Assembly (NCBI RefSeq): GCF_014266025.1
Contig: NZ_JACMYC010000007.1
Coordinates: 124,001 to 188,000 of the forward strand
DNA length: 64,000 bases
DNA from: Nocardioides deserti
Lineage (GTDB): Bacteria > Actinomycetota > Actinomycetes > Propionibacteriales > Nocardioidaceae
Direction: 5' to 3'
Positions 7,717 to 15,621 of the stretch are shown in pieces. Position numbers and translations under genes: made by a program. Numbering within the stretch: position 1 is the stretch's first letter; every line of letters begins with the position of its first letter. A model generated the notes under the pieces. It saw only the letters and a program-made list of their open reading frames with translations. It had not been told where the DNA came from and searched no databases.

Positions 7717-8544
7717 TCAAGCTGCGAGCGCGACCGGGCGTCGGCGGCTAGGCCCACGGGACAGATGGCGCAGCGTGGTGGCGATACAGGCGACCTGGAG
7801 CCAGCCGGTCGCCGAGGTGGTGGTGTTCTCGAATGACTTCGCCAGCCGGCGGGAGCGGCCGAGGCGGCCGTGGGCGACTTCTACGCGCCAGGCGTGCCGG
7901 ATGGGGCGGAAGACCGGTTGCTTGTCGTCCCATCCGACCCGGCGGACATCTAGGTCGTGGTCGCGGCCGAGGGTGCGGGCCGCAGCGGTCGTGACCCCGC
8001 GGTCCACCAGGACCAGCTCGAGCCGGCCGGTGACGCCTTGCTGGGTCAGGTGCTCCAGCATCAGCTCGCTGGCCCGGTTCTCGTGGGTGGAGGCGGGCAC
8101 GACAAGGGCGCCGACCGGGAGGCCGGTCACGTCGACGGCGACGACGCGCTTGGCGCCCTTGGTGCGCCCGTAGGGGCCGCCCCGGTCGTGGAAGGTGAGC
8201 CCGCCATTCGACGCGCCGCGCGCCAGGTGGGTGTCGATGACGACCATCGAGGGCGCCTCATCGGCCCGCCCATCCGCTTGCCGCGCGGCCGCGTGCAGCA
8301 CCGTCAGGGCCTGCGCCCACGTGCCGTTGCGTGACCAGCGCCGGAACTGCGACCAGACCCGAGTCCACGGCCCGAACGACGCCGGGAGGTAGCGCCACTG
8401 GCAGCCTGTCTGGGCGATGTAGAGCATCGCGTCTACCACGGTTCGCAGGTCACCAGCGTGCTTGCGGCCGCGCTTGCCCGGCGCGTTGAACACCGGCTCC
8501 AGCAGGTTCCACTGCTCGTCGGTCAGGTCACTGGGGTACGGCAT
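7717..8544 (-). CDS. IS5-family DDE transposase
   Basis: The product has 275 residues from ATG at 8544 (MPYPSDLTDEQW), the usual N-terminus of IS5/IS1031-type transposases; an upstream in-frame start at 8562 is less likely. The N-terminal DUF4096-like region holds the typical CQWRYLP motif. The DDE residues are probably Asp in VIDTHLAR, Asp in LVLVDRGVT and Glu in WRVEVAHGRLGRSRRL. The gene is a single uninterrupted frame, so the element may still be active. It starts about 50 bases inside the right terminal repeat. Confidence 0.92.
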   Translation of the reverse strand: MPYPSDLTDEQWNLLEPVFNAPGKRGRKHAGDLRTVVDAMLYIAQTGCQWRYLPASFGPWTRVWSQFRRWSRNGTWAQALTVLHAAARQADGRADEAPSMVVIDTHLARGASNGGLTFHDRGGPYGRTKGAKRVVAVDVTGLPVGALVVPASTHENRASELMLEHLTQQGVTGRLELVLVDRGVTTAAARTLGRDHDLDVRRVGWDDKQPVFRPIRHAWRVEVAHGRLGRSRRLAKSFENTTTSATGWLQVACIATTLRHLSRGPSRRRPVALAA

Positions 8545-8685
8545 GCCTCGCACAGTGCCCACGGAAACCGTTCCTGCAATAGGGACACACCCAGTTAGAA
8601 CGCGGACCGGCCGCCCGCCGGCCCCTCGGGCCTACCCACCGATCTTCGCGCCTTAGAGCGCCGCTTCCGCTATCCTGACGTTCTT

Positions 8686-8758
8686 GGCCTAGTAGCTCAG
8701 CGGATAGAGCAGCCCCCTAACGAAGGGTTGGTCGGGGGTTCGAATCCCTCCTAGGATT
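8686..8758 (+). tRNA. tRNA-like gene with abnormal anticodon arm
   Basis: The D arm (GCTC-AGCGGATA-GAGC) and T arm (GGGGG-TTCGAAT-CCCTC) are canonical. The acceptor stem GGCCTAG/CTAGGAT has one mismatch (G2-A71) and one G-U pair. The anticodon stem is GCCCC/AGGGT with a C-A mismatch next to the loop. Read as a 7-base loop (CTAACGA), the anticodon would be AAC. Read as an 8-base loop (CTAACGAA), it looks like an Arg ACG loop with one extra A. A TATCCT -10 lies at 8671 and a strong terminator follows at 8762. It shares 24 bases with the tRNA-Arg at 23564. It may be an element-borne tRNA, a decayed tRNA or an attachment-site remnant. Confidence 0.55.
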
Positions 8759-8761
8759 GGG

Positions 8762-8798
8762 AGAGGCGCGGTGCGGTCATAGACCCCGCGCCTCTTTC
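8762..8798. terminator. Rho-independent terminator after the tRNA-like gene
   Basis: AGAGGCGCGG (8762-8771) pairs perfectly with CCGCGCCTCT (8786-8795), followed by TTCCC. It begins three bases after the tRNA-like sequence. The stop of the convergent gene at 8803 is five bases beyond it, so it may serve both directions. Confidence 0.75.
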
Positions 8799-8802
8799 CC
8801 TG

Positions 8803-9075
8803 TCAGGACGTGTAGTAGCCGGGGTTCTTCTGCTTCGCCCGGTCCTCCTCCGAGTTGGACACGTCACGAAGGAACACATGCGTACCACGGTCCAGGTCAC
8901 CGTGGCTGTCGTAGGAGTGCCAGACGTCCTCAACGCGAAAGCGGCGGTAGTCCGCTATGGGCAGCAGCACACCGTCGCCAACCGCCAGACGAGGAGGAAC
9001 CTCCTCGTCCTGCCAGAGGTACTCATTCGTAGCGGCGTCGTAGTAGGACACCATCCAGCGCACGTAATCAACCAT
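8803..9075 (-). CDS. Small unknown protein
   Basis: The product has 90 residues, starting at ATG 9075 (MVDYVRWMVSYYD); an upstream in-frame start adds three residues. It is rich in Tyr, Trp and Asp and has an alternating beta pattern, with DGVLLPIADYRRFRVEDVWH in the middle. It resembles small beta-barrel proteins found in phage and plasmid accessory regions but has no motif that names a family. It is bounded by a terminator on each side and is therefore probably a single-gene unit. Confidence 0.65.
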   Translation of the reverse strand: MVDYVRWMVSYYDAATNEYLWQDEEVPPRLAVGDGVLLPIADYRRFRVEDVWHSYDSHGDLDRGTHVFLRDVSNSEEDRAKQKNPGYYTS

Positions 9076-9098
9076 GGCCCTCACGGTACGCAGGTCTA

Positions 9099-9126
9099 GA
9101 GGGGCCAGCCCGTAGGCCAGCCCCTC
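9099..9126 (-). terminator. Hairpin terminator downstream of the 9273-9737 gene
   Basis: GAGGGGC (9099-9105) pairs with GCCCCTC (9120-9126); an inner GGCC/GGCC pairing extends the stem. Read on the minus strand it is followed by TCTAG. Confidence 0.55.
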
Positions 9127-9272
9127 TCAGAGTCCTGCTGTTCAGTTGCGGCGCGGTAGCGCCCTTGGTCGGCCCCTGGGCCGAGTGACGACTTGGATCA
9201 GCACATCGTTCACGGTGAGCCGTCAGACGTAGGCGTCGCGGCCCCGCTGCCGAACGATGAGCCGTACGTCGA

Positions 9273-9737
9273 TCACGCCTTCGGCTGCTTCGCGGTCACC
9301 GTGTGGACGACGACCTCGCGGGTGCCGGGCTTCCAGCCCGCGTCGTGGCTGCCAGCCTCCACCGCTTGCGCCAGCGCCAGGTTCGTGATGAACCGACGAG
9401 CCGTCGCGGTGGACACCTTCAGCGTCTCGGCGATCGCGTCCACGGTCTGCCCGGCCTCGCGCATCCTGGCGACTGCTTCGGCCTGCGCCCGTGCCTCCGT
9501 TCCCATGACGAGGTAGGGCAGCGAGCGGCGGGTGCCGTTGGCCCGCACCTTGAGGAGCGTGGCCTGCCCAGTGGTCAACGCCTCCACCAGCGTCTTGGGC
9601 TCCGGCTTCGGCTCGGGCTTACCCTTCGTGGGCGTGGCCTTCGCGGCAGCGGGCCTCTGCTCCTTCGGAGCAGCGGGCTGCGGCTTGGTCGCGGCGGGCT
9701 TGCGGGTGGCGGGCTTGCGGGTGGTCGTGGTGGACAT
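9273..9737 (-). CDS. HTH protein with histone-like Lys/Ala/Pro N-terminal tail
   Basis: The product has 154 residues. The first 45 are a low-complexity tail of Lys, Ala, Pro and Thr resembling the basic tails of actinobacterial histone-like proteins. The rest (about 75-125) contains a helix-turn-helix (QTVDAIAETLKVSTATARRF) and a short C-terminal domain. ATG at 9737 is chosen because AGGAGG lies seven bases upstream; the open frame continues further upstream without a good start. The combination suggests a DNA-binding protein that can contact DNA non-specifically. No close family is recognised. Confidence 0.7.
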   Translation of the reverse strand: MSTTTTRKPATRKPAATKPQPAAPKEQRPAAAKATPTKGKPEPKPEPKTLVEALTTGQATLLKVRANGTRRSLPYLVMGTEARAQAEAVARMREAGQTVDAIAETLKVSTATARRFITNLALAQAVEAGSHDAGWKPGTREVVVHTVTAKQPKA

Positions 9738-10100
9738 GCTGGCCTCCTGGCCGGTCGCGGAGACCGCTTCTGGCCTCCCGGTGAGAGCACAATGCAGACC
9801 CGTCGCCGAGAAGTTCAGAGCGAATCTGGGACCTCGTCGCCCATTTCGGCGACCACCTGCGGAGACGGTTTCTAGAAACTCTCGGGCGACGTCGGTCAGC
9901 GGACCAGAACAGCAGGTGCGGCCTGCCTGCCGGTGCCAGCTCACTTCGTTCCGCAATGCTGCGCGCTTGCGGCCGATGCTCGTGGGGAAGTGCGCGGGAG
10001 AGGTACAGGACGGGGCGGGCCAAGCGCATGCGTACGCCTACCAACACCAGTGAACTGCACCCCAACTGCATCCGGGTTCGTTCGACCTAGGCACAAGAAA
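9738..10100. other. Gap at the end of the accessory region
   Basis: No gene is supported here. An ORF on the minus strand continues from the 9737 start up to 9956 but lacks a ribosome site and has shadow-like composition. Core chromosome genes begin just beyond with tRNA-Ala, so the element boundary probably lies in or near this stretch. I could not identify an attachment-site duplicate within the window. Confidence 0.4.
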
Positions 10101-10134
10101 GGCCCGCAGCCAGCGTTTCTGCTGGTTGCGGGCC
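10101..10134 (-). terminator. Rho-independent terminator of tRNA-Ala
   Basis: On the minus strand GGCCCGCA-a-CCAGC and GCTGG-c-TGCGGGCC form a 13-bp stem with one internal mismatch, followed by TTTCTT. It lies nine bases after the encoded CCA end of the tRNA. Confidence 0.8.
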
Positions 10135-10143
10135 GATTCCTGG

Positions 10144-10219
<76 letters not shown>

Positions 10220-10300
10220 AGTGCGACCCCTGGGCGTTGCACCCGGGACGCGAGGGAAGACGTTAGCACCCGCTCCCGCGGCCGCCGAATCAGCCCTGGA

Positions 10301-11158
10301 TCAGGACCCGACGGCGCGGGCGTCGTCGGCGGAGGACGCCGCGGAGGACTTCTTCGCAGCCCGGGCGGCCTGGTCGGCCTCGCGCGCCAGGGCGGCGTCG
10401 GCGTCGGTGCGGCCCGAGGTCCAGACGCCGGTGGCGTCGAGGTCGATCGTGCGGACGGTGCGCCGCGGGGCGGCCGGCTTGGTGACGTACGTCGGCAGGG
10501 TGACCGGCACCGGCTCCCACAGCGACGGGTCGACGTCGGCCTGCTGGACCTGCGGCTGGTCCTCGACGCGGACCGCCTCGAAGCCCTGGGTGTCGTCGAC
10601 GCGCTCCTCGGCGACCGGCTCGGCCGGGGCCTCCGCGGCGGGCTCCTCGACCGGCGCCTCCTCGACCGGGTCCTGGATGACGGGGACGCGGGCAGAGGGC
10701 CGGCGGGCCGACCGCTCCTGGCGGACCATGAGCCGGCAGGCGACCAGCCACGCGACGAGCAGGGCGACCGGCGCGGTGACCCACCACCACGAGACGACCG
10801 ACGTCGCGGCGAGACCGACGACGCCGGCGTTGAGCACCAGCACGCCGCCGAGCACGCGACGCCGACGGCGAGCGGCCTGCGCGGCCGCGGCGCGGCGTAC
10901 GGTCGGCGACCCCGCGGGCACCCGCACCGACGGCTTGGTGACCACGACGGCGGCGTCCGCCGGGCGGCCCGGCGTCACGACGAGCCGACCGCCGCGCGAG
11001 TCGACCGGCTCGCGCCGGGCCAGCACCCGCATGGTGTCGGAGAACCGGTCGACCGACCGGCTGCGCTGCACGTCGTCGTGGTGCTTGAGCGCCTTCGGGA
11101 TCAGGTAGACGGCCCAGGCCACCGCAAGGGCGACGAAGATGAGTGCGCTCAGGTCCAC
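10301..11158 (-). CDS. GlpR/SepX-like membrane divisome protein
   Basis: The product has 285 residues. It starts with a membrane helix (LSALIFVALAVAWAVYLIPKAL), followed by the conserved KHHDDVQRSRSVDRFSDTMRVLAR region. Two adjacent membrane helices follow at about 102-145, and a long Pro/Glu/Ala-rich cytoplasmic tail runs to the C-terminus. This architecture, and its place next to moeA/glp, rimJ and a UDP-glucose pyrophosphorylase gene, match the gephyrin-receptor GlpR of corynebacteria and SepX of Streptomyces, which act in cell division. It is the last gene of the minus-strand cluster. The family call rests on synteny and topology. Confidence 0.78.
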   Translation of the reverse strand: MDLSALIFVALAVAWAVYLIPKALKHHDDVQRSRSVDRFSDTMRVLARREPVDSRGGRLVVTPGRPADAAVVVTKPSVRVPAGSPTVRRAAAAQAARRRRRVLGGVLVLNAGVVGLAATSVVSWWWVTAPVALLVAWLVACRLMVRQERSARRPSARVPVIQDPVEEAPVEEPAAEAPAEPVAEERVDDTQGFEAVRVEDQPQVQQADVDPSLWEPVPVTLPTYVTKPAAPRRTVRTIDLDATGVWTSGRTDADAALAREADQAARAAKKSSAASSADDARAVGS

Positions 11159-11260
11159 GGGCCGAGCGTAGGTACGCAGGCGGCAGATGGGGCGGATGTC
11201 AAGGGGTGTGTCGCAAATGGCCCCTGTGACTGGTGTGATTCGTGGTTCGCGCCGTCGGCT

Positions 11261-11330
11261 TGTAACGCGACGTCCGCCGCTCTACCCGCCCGTTGCAGCG
11301 TGCAGATAGAGCAGGGAACGTCGCGTTACA
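11261..11330. repeat. Long palindromic element at the rimJ-like stop codon
   Basis: TGTAACGCGACGT (11261-11273) pairs perfectly with ACGTCGCGTTACA (11318-11330). Inside, GCTCTA faces TAGAGC and GTTGCA faces TGCAGA. The right arm contains the stop codon of the acetyltransferase gene. It may be a terminator or attenuator within the cluster, or a copy of a dispersed palindromic repeat. Confidence 0.6.
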
Positions 11331-11931
11331 TCCCCGGGCCGGCCGCCGCGTCGAGCCGGGCCAGCAGCCCGCCGGGGCACTCCTCGGCGGTGATCGCGTA
11401 GAGCCGGTGGTCGCGCCAGGCGCCGTCGATGTGGAGGTAGCGGGGGGCGTAGCCGTACTCGGGGATGCCCAGCTTCTCGACGACGCGGAGCGAGTTGGAG
11501 TTCTCCGGGCGGATGGCGATCTCGATCCGGTGCAGGCCGAGCGGCCCGAAGCAGTGGTCGACGGCCATCGCGACCGCGCGCGGCATGACCCCGCGGCCGG
11601 CGAAGTCACGGTCGAGCCAGTAGCCGATCGACGCGAACAGCGCCGACCCGCGCACGACGTTGTTGACGGTGAGCTGGCCGGCGAAGCTGCCGTCGACCTC
11701 GACCGCGAAGGGGTACGTCGTTCCCTGGCGGGCCTGCGAGTGCAGGCGCCGGACGAGGGCGCGGTACGACGTGGGGCGGGCGTCGCCGCCCGGCGGCACG
11801 GTCGCGTCCCATGGCACCAGCCAGGCGGCGTTCCGGCTGCGGGCCGAGCGCCACGGCCCGGCGTCGGCGTACGACAGCGGGCGCAGCGTCACGCCGCGCG
11901 AGGTCAGCCGGACCGGCCAGGGCTTGGTCAC
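11326..11931 (-). CDS. RimJ/RimL-type GNAT N-acetyltransferase
   Basis: The product has 201 residues and belongs to the RimJ/RimL branch of GNAT enzymes, which acetylate N-terminal amines of ribosomal proteins or related substrates using acetyl-CoA. The fold is recognisable by the DRDFAGRGVMPRAVAMAVDH segment carrying the acetyl-CoA loop, then LHRIEIAIRPENSNSLRVVE and EYGYAPRYLHIDGAWRDHRLYA. The gene begins with ATGA overlapping the stop of the mogA-like gene. Its position between moeA/glp and glpR is typical of actinobacteria, though its link to division is not known. Confidence 0.9.
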   Translation of the reverse strand: MTKPWPVRLTSRGVTLRPLSYADAGPWRSARSRNAAWLVPWDATVPPGGDARPTSYRALVRRLHSQARQGTTYPFAVEVDGSFAGQLTVNNVVRGSALFASIGYWLDRDFAGRGVMPRAVAMAVDHCFGPLGLHRIEIAIRPENSNSLRVVEKLGIPEYGYAPRYLHIDGAWRDHRLYAITAEECPGGLLARLDAAAGPGM

Positions 11932-12491
11932 CCCGCGCTCCCCGAGCCCCCCGGCCGGTCGTGGTCGCTGCCCACACTGCGCTCATGGTCGCTGCCGACG
12001 ACCTGCTCCACGGCGTGGACGAGCATCGGCTCGAGCACGGCGAGGCCGTCCTTCACGCCGCCTCGCGAGCCGGGGAGGTTCACGACCAGGCAGGTACCCA
12101 CCACGCCCGCCAGACCTCGCGACAGCGCCGCGGTCGGCACGCCCTTCGCGACGCCGTGCGCGCGGATCGCCTCGGCGATGCCGGGCACCTCGCGGTCGAG
12201 CAGCGGCCGGGTGACGTCGGGGGTGCGGTCGGTCGGGGTCAGGCCGGTGCCGCCGGTCGTGAGCACGACGCGTGCACCGGCGTCGACCGCGGCGCGGATC
12301 GCCTCGCCCACCGGCTCGCCGTCGGGTACGACGGCGGGTGCGCCGACCGCGAAGCCGAGCCCGGCCAACCAGGAGACGATGAGCGGGCCGGTCGTGTCGT
12401 CGTACACCCCGGCGGCCGCGCGGTTGGACGCCACGACGACCGCGGCCGGCAGCCCGGGCACCGAGCCGGCACCCGCCTCGGGCGAGGTCAC
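11928..12491 (-). CDS. MogA/MoaB-family molybdopterin protein
   Basis: The product has 187 residues. MogA/MoaB proteins bind molybdopterin, and MogA-type members adenylate it before molybdate insertion. The hallmark TTGGTGLTPTDRTPD motif and the later NLPGSRGGVKDGL segment are present. The start is taken at GTG 12491, overlapping the stop of moaC by four bases; the frame is open upstream but runs through moaC. The last 25 residues are Ser/Gly/His-rich. It sits between moaC and the acetyltransferase, all translationally coupled. Confidence 0.88.
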   Translation of the reverse strand: MTSPEAGAGSVPGLPAAVVVASNRAAAGVYDDTTGPLIVSWLAGLGFAVGAPAVVPDGEPVGEAIRAAVDAGARVVLTTGGTGLTPTDRTPDVTRPLLDREVPGIAEAIRAHGVAKGVPTAALSRGLAGVVGTCLVVNLPGSRGGVKDGLAVLEPMLVHAVEQVVGSDHERSVGSDHDRPGGSGSAG

Positions 12492-12973
12492 GGCCGGGCC
12501 CAGTCGCCGGACTTGCCGCCCGTCTTCGTCTCCACCCGGACGTCGGTGATCACCGCGGCCTTGTCGACGGCCTTGACCATGTCGATCACGGTGAGCCCGG
12601 CGACGGCGACGGCGGTGAGCGCCTCCATCTCGACGCCGGTCCGGTCGGTGGTGCGCACGGTTGCGGTGATGTCGACCGCGTCGTCGGCGACCACGAGGTC
12701 GACCACCACCCCGGACAGCGCGAGCGGGTGGCACAGCGGGATGAGCGTCGAGGTCTGCTTGGCGCCCATGATCCCGGCGAGCCGGGCGACCGCGAGCGTG
12801 TCGCCCTTGGGCACGCCGGCCCCGCGCAGCAGCGCGACGACGTCGGCCGAGACGAGCACGCGGCCCGAGGCGGTGGCCGTGCGGGCGGTGACGTCCTTGG
12901 CGGACACGTCGACCATCCGGGCGGCGCCCGCCTCGTCGACGTGGGTGAGCCGGGGGCCGGGCTGCTCGCTCAT
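12488..12973 (-). CDS. moaC: Cyclic pyranopterin monophosphate synthase MoaC
   Basis: The product has 161 residues. MoaC, with MoaA, converts GTP to cyclic pyranopterin monophosphate in the first step of molybdenum cofactor synthesis. The conserved GAKQTSTLIPLCHPL segment, with the catalytic His, and DRTGVEMEALTAV are present. Length is normal. The start codon shares a base with the stop of the upstream moeA/glp gene. No moaA is found in the window, so the pathway must be completed elsewhere, or the gene serves a wider role. Confidence 0.95.
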   Translation of the reverse strand: MSEQPGPRLTHVDEAGAARMVDVSAKDVTARTATASGRVLVSADVVALLRGAGVPKGDTLAVARLAGIMGAKQTSTLIPLCHPLALSGVVVDLVVADDAVDITATVRTTDRTGVEMEALTAVAVAGLTVIDMVKAVDKAAVITDVRVETKTGGKSGDWARP

Positions 12974-14208
12974 CAGAACTCCTCGTCGAGCCGGACCACC
13001 GAGACGGTGTCGCCGGCGGCCAGGGCGGTGACGTCCTCGGGGACGACGATCAGGCAGTCGGACGCGGCGAGGTCGCCGACCAGGTGCGAGCCCGGACCGC
13101 CCACGGGGGCGACCTGCGCGCCGGCGCCGCTGACGTCGAGCTCGCCGCGCAGGAACTGCCGCTTGCCGGCCGGCGAGGCGATCGCGTGGGTCAGCCGTGC
13201 GCGGACCTGCGGGCGGGCGTGCGGGAGCAGGCCCATCAGCTTGCGCAGCGCCGGCAGCACGAAGGTCTCGAAGGAGATGTAGGAGGAGACCGGGTTGCCC
13301 GGCAGCGTGAAGATCGGGACGCGGTCCTCACCGACGAAGCCGAAGCCCTGCGGCTTGCCCGGCTGCATCGCCACCGGCCCGAACCACACGCCGTGCGGAC
13401 GCAGCGCCTCCTTGACGACGTCGAAGTCGCCCTGGGAGACGCCACCCGAGGTCACCACGACGTCGGCGCGGACCAGCTGGTCCTCCAGCGCGTCGAGGAA
13501 GGCCCGCGGCTCGTCGGGGACGATCCCGACGCGGTAGGCGATCGCCCCGGCGCGGCGGGCGGAGGCGGCGAGCAGGAACGAGTTGCCGTCGTAGATCGAG
13601 TCGGTGCCCAGCGGCTGGCCGGGCTCGCGCAGCTCCGAGCCGGTCGAGAGGATCACGACGCGGGGACGCGGACGGGCGAGCACCGTCGGGCGGCCGACGG
13701 AGGCGAGCAGACCGAGGTGGCGCGGGCCGAGCACGGTGCCGGCCTCGACGAGCAGGTCGCCGATCGCCACGTCCTCGCCCGCCCGGCGGACGTGCTGCCC
13801 GGAGGCGGGTGCGCGCTCCACGCGGACCTGGCTGGCGCCGCGGTCGGTCCACTCGTAGGGCACCACGCAGTCCGCGCCGGTCGGCACCGGTGCGCCGGTC
13901 ATGATCTTCGCGGCGGTCCCGGGCGCGAGCGCCAGCAGGCCGGTCGACTGGCCGGCGCCGATCTCCCCGACGACCGGCAGGTGGACCGGGGACTCGTCGG
14001 TCGCGGTGGCCACGTCGGCCAGCCGCACGGCGTACCCGTCCATGGCGGAGTTGTCGAAGCCCGGCAGCTGCACGGTCGCGACGACGTCCTCGGCGGCCGC
14101 GAGCCCCAGCGCCTCCATCAGCGGCTGCGGGGACGGCGACAGCGGCTCGAGCGCCGCCAGCACCTCCGCGAGGTGCTGGTCGACCGAGCGGGGAGCCGGG
14201 TCAGCCAT
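12973..14208 (-). CDS. MoeA/Glp (gephyrin-like molybdotransferase)
   Basis: The product has 411 residues. MoeA inserts molybdate into adenylated molybdopterin. In corynebacteria the paralogue Glp, encoded beside glpR, instead acts with FtsZ in division. The four-domain order is visible: DNSAMDGYAVR near 57-67, a central MoCF domain with LSTGSELREPGQPL and TSGGVSQGDFDVVKEAL, and a C-terminal domain after LPGNPVSSYISFE. ATG at 14208 is chosen over a 20-residue upstream extension because it begins the conserved region; it overlaps the upstream gene by eight bases. Neighbouring glpR favours the Glp role; neighbouring moaC and mogA favour cofactor synthesis. Confidence 0.9.
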   Translation of the reverse strand: MADPAPRSVDQHLAEVLAALEPLSPSPQPLMEALGLAAAEDVVATVQLPGFDNSAMDGYAVRLADVATATDESPVHLPVVGEIGAGQSTGLLALAPGTAAKIMTGAPVPTGADCVVPYEWTDRGASQVRVERAPASGQHVRRAGEDVAIGDLLVEAGTVLGPRHLGLLASVGRPTVLARPRPRVVILSTGSELREPGQPLGTDSIYDGNSFLLAASARRAGAIAYRVGIVPDEPRAFLDALEDQLVRADVVVTSGGVSQGDFDVVKEALRPHGVWFGPVAMQPGKPQGFGFVGEDRVPIFTLPGNPVSSYISFETFVLPALRKLMGLLPHARPQVRARLTHAIASPAGKRQFLRGELDVSGAGAQVAPVGGPGSHLVGDLAASDCLIVVPEDVTALAAGDTVSVVRLDEEF

Positions 14209-15598
14209 CCGAGGCCGCGGCCGGCTCACCGAGCACGGTGCCGGCGTCGATCCGGCCGTTGCTGGCACCGTCGAGCGCGACGTCGCCGACGACGGAGACG
14301 CCCTTGCAGAAGGTCCAGTCGCCGTTGACCCGCAGCGAGGACGCCTCGCGCATCGACGGCGCGCCCTCGGGGAAGCGCTTGTCGAACTCGCCGACCAGCT
14401 TGTAGTGGTCGGGGTCGAGGTCGACGAACGGGATGTCGCCGGCGACCTGGTCGAGCACGAAGTCCTGCCCGATCTCGTAGACGTCCGAGCGCAGCACCAG
14501 CAGGTCGTTGGTCGTCTTGACCGGCACGAACCGGTCGCGGCCGACCTCGATGAGCTGCGAGCCCTCGAAGACCTCGATCGCCGCGCCCATCGCGGTCTCG
14601 ACCTGGACGACCTCGGGGGAGGACTTGTCGCCGGGGTCGACGTTCTTGACGTTGCGGATCATCGGCAGCCCAAGGATGCCCTCGCGCACGTCGAGCGCCT
14701 CCTGCATCGCGCGCAGGTCGAACCACAGGTTGTTGGTCGAGCAGTACCGGTGGCGGTCGAGGTCGGCGAGCGCCTGCTTGTCCTCGTCGAGGGTCTGCGC
14801 GGTCTCGCGCAGCACGATCCGGCCGTCGGACTTCCGCCGCGCGAAGTGGCCGCCCTTGCGGTCCGAGGGGGTGCGCCGCACGGCCTCGATCGCGAACGGC
14901 GCACCGGAGCGGGCGAACCAGCCGGCCACGACCGGGTCGGGCACGGCCCCGAGGTTGTCGGAGTTGGAGACGAAGACCCGCTCGTAGCCGGCCTCGAGCA
15001 GGCGGGCGAGCAGGCCGGTGCCGCGCAGCGCGGTGTACAGGTCGCCGTGGCCCGGCGGGCACCACTCCAGGTCGGGGTCCTTGGGCCAGGACACCGGGCT
15101 GAGGTCGGAGGTGAGGAGCTTGGGTTCCTTGTTCTGCAGGAACTCCAGCGGCAGGCCCTCGACCGGCAGGTCCGCGTAGCGCGCGAGCGCGGCCATGGTG
15201 TCGGCGGACGTGCGGAAGCTGTTCATGAAGATCAGCGGCAGCGTCGCGCCGTGGGCCTTGCGCAGGTGCAGCACCTGGCGGGCGATGATGTCGAGGAAGG
15301 ACAGCCCGCGCCGCACGCACAGCAGCGACTTCGCCCGGTCCATCCCCATCGACGTGCCGAGCCCGCCGTTGAGCTTGATGACCGCCGTCGTGCGCAGCGC
15401 CGCCGCGCCGATCCCGTCGGGCACCTCGACGTCGGCCAGGGACTCCATGTCGACCGGGTCGATCGTCGACTCCGGGATCATCCCCGTCTCGCCGTGCTCG
15501 AGGAGCCGGTAGTAGTGCGCGAAGGTCTCGATCGCGACCTCGTCGACACCCGCGGCGAGCATCTTCTCGCGTGCCTTCTGCAGGCCAGGACTACCCAT
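14201..15598 (-). CDS. UTP-glucose-1-phosphate uridylyltransferase, eukaryote-like UGP family
   Basis: The product has 465 residues. It should make UDP-glucose from UTP and glucose-1-phosphate for cell-envelope polysaccharides and trehalose. Its length and the motif KLNGGLGTSMGMDRAKS place it in the UDPGP (eukaryotic-type) family rather than the 300-residue bacterial GalU. The usual Pro of the PKS motif is Ala here. Other family segments include FMNSFRTS, EWCPPGHGDLY and STNNLWFDL. ATG at 15598 is the first residue of the conserved N-terminus. The divergent folate gene starts only 23 bases away. Confidence 0.92.
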   Translation of the reverse strand: MGSPGLQKAREKMLAAGVDEVAIETFAHYYRLLEHGETGMIPESTIDPVDMESLADVEVPDGIGAAALRTTAVIKLNGGLGTSMGMDRAKSLLCVRRGLSFLDIIARQVLHLRKAHGATLPLIFMNSFRTSADTMAALARYADLPVEGLPLEFLQNKEPKLLTSDLSPVSWPKDPDLEWCPPGHGDLYTALRGTGLLARLLEAGYERVFVSNSDNLGAVPDPVVAGWFARSGAPFAIEAVRRTPSDRKGGHFARRKSDGRIVLRETAQTLDEDKQALADLDRHRYCSTNNLWFDLRAMQEALDVREGILGLPMIRNVKNVDPGDKSSPEVVQVETAMGAAIEVFEGSQLIEVGRDRFVPVKTTNDLLVLRSDVYEIGQDFVLDQVAGDIPFVDLDPDHYKLVGEFDKRFPEGAPSMREASSLRVNGDWTFCKGVSVVGDVALDGASNGRIDAGTVLGEPAAASDG

Positions 15599-15621
15599 GC
15601 TGCCGATCGTAGGCTCGGGGG

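Larger units (their letters stand above)
6982..8594. mobile_element. IS5-family insertion sequence carrying a passenger gene
   Basis: A 19-bp sequence, CTGGGTGTGTCCCTATTGC, occurs at 6982-7000 and as its exact reverse complement at 8576-8594. Both ends are flanked by TTA (6979-6981 and 8595-8597), matching the 3-bp TNA target duplications of IS1031-type IS5 elements. The 1,613-bp unit holds the transposase gene and an unrelated lipoprotein gene. Near 7685-7712 a degraded copy of the end (ACGTCCGATTG then AACGGTTCC) suggests that a shorter ancestral element of about 0.9 kb once ended there. Repeat ends are seen directly; the history is inferred. Confidence 0.75.
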
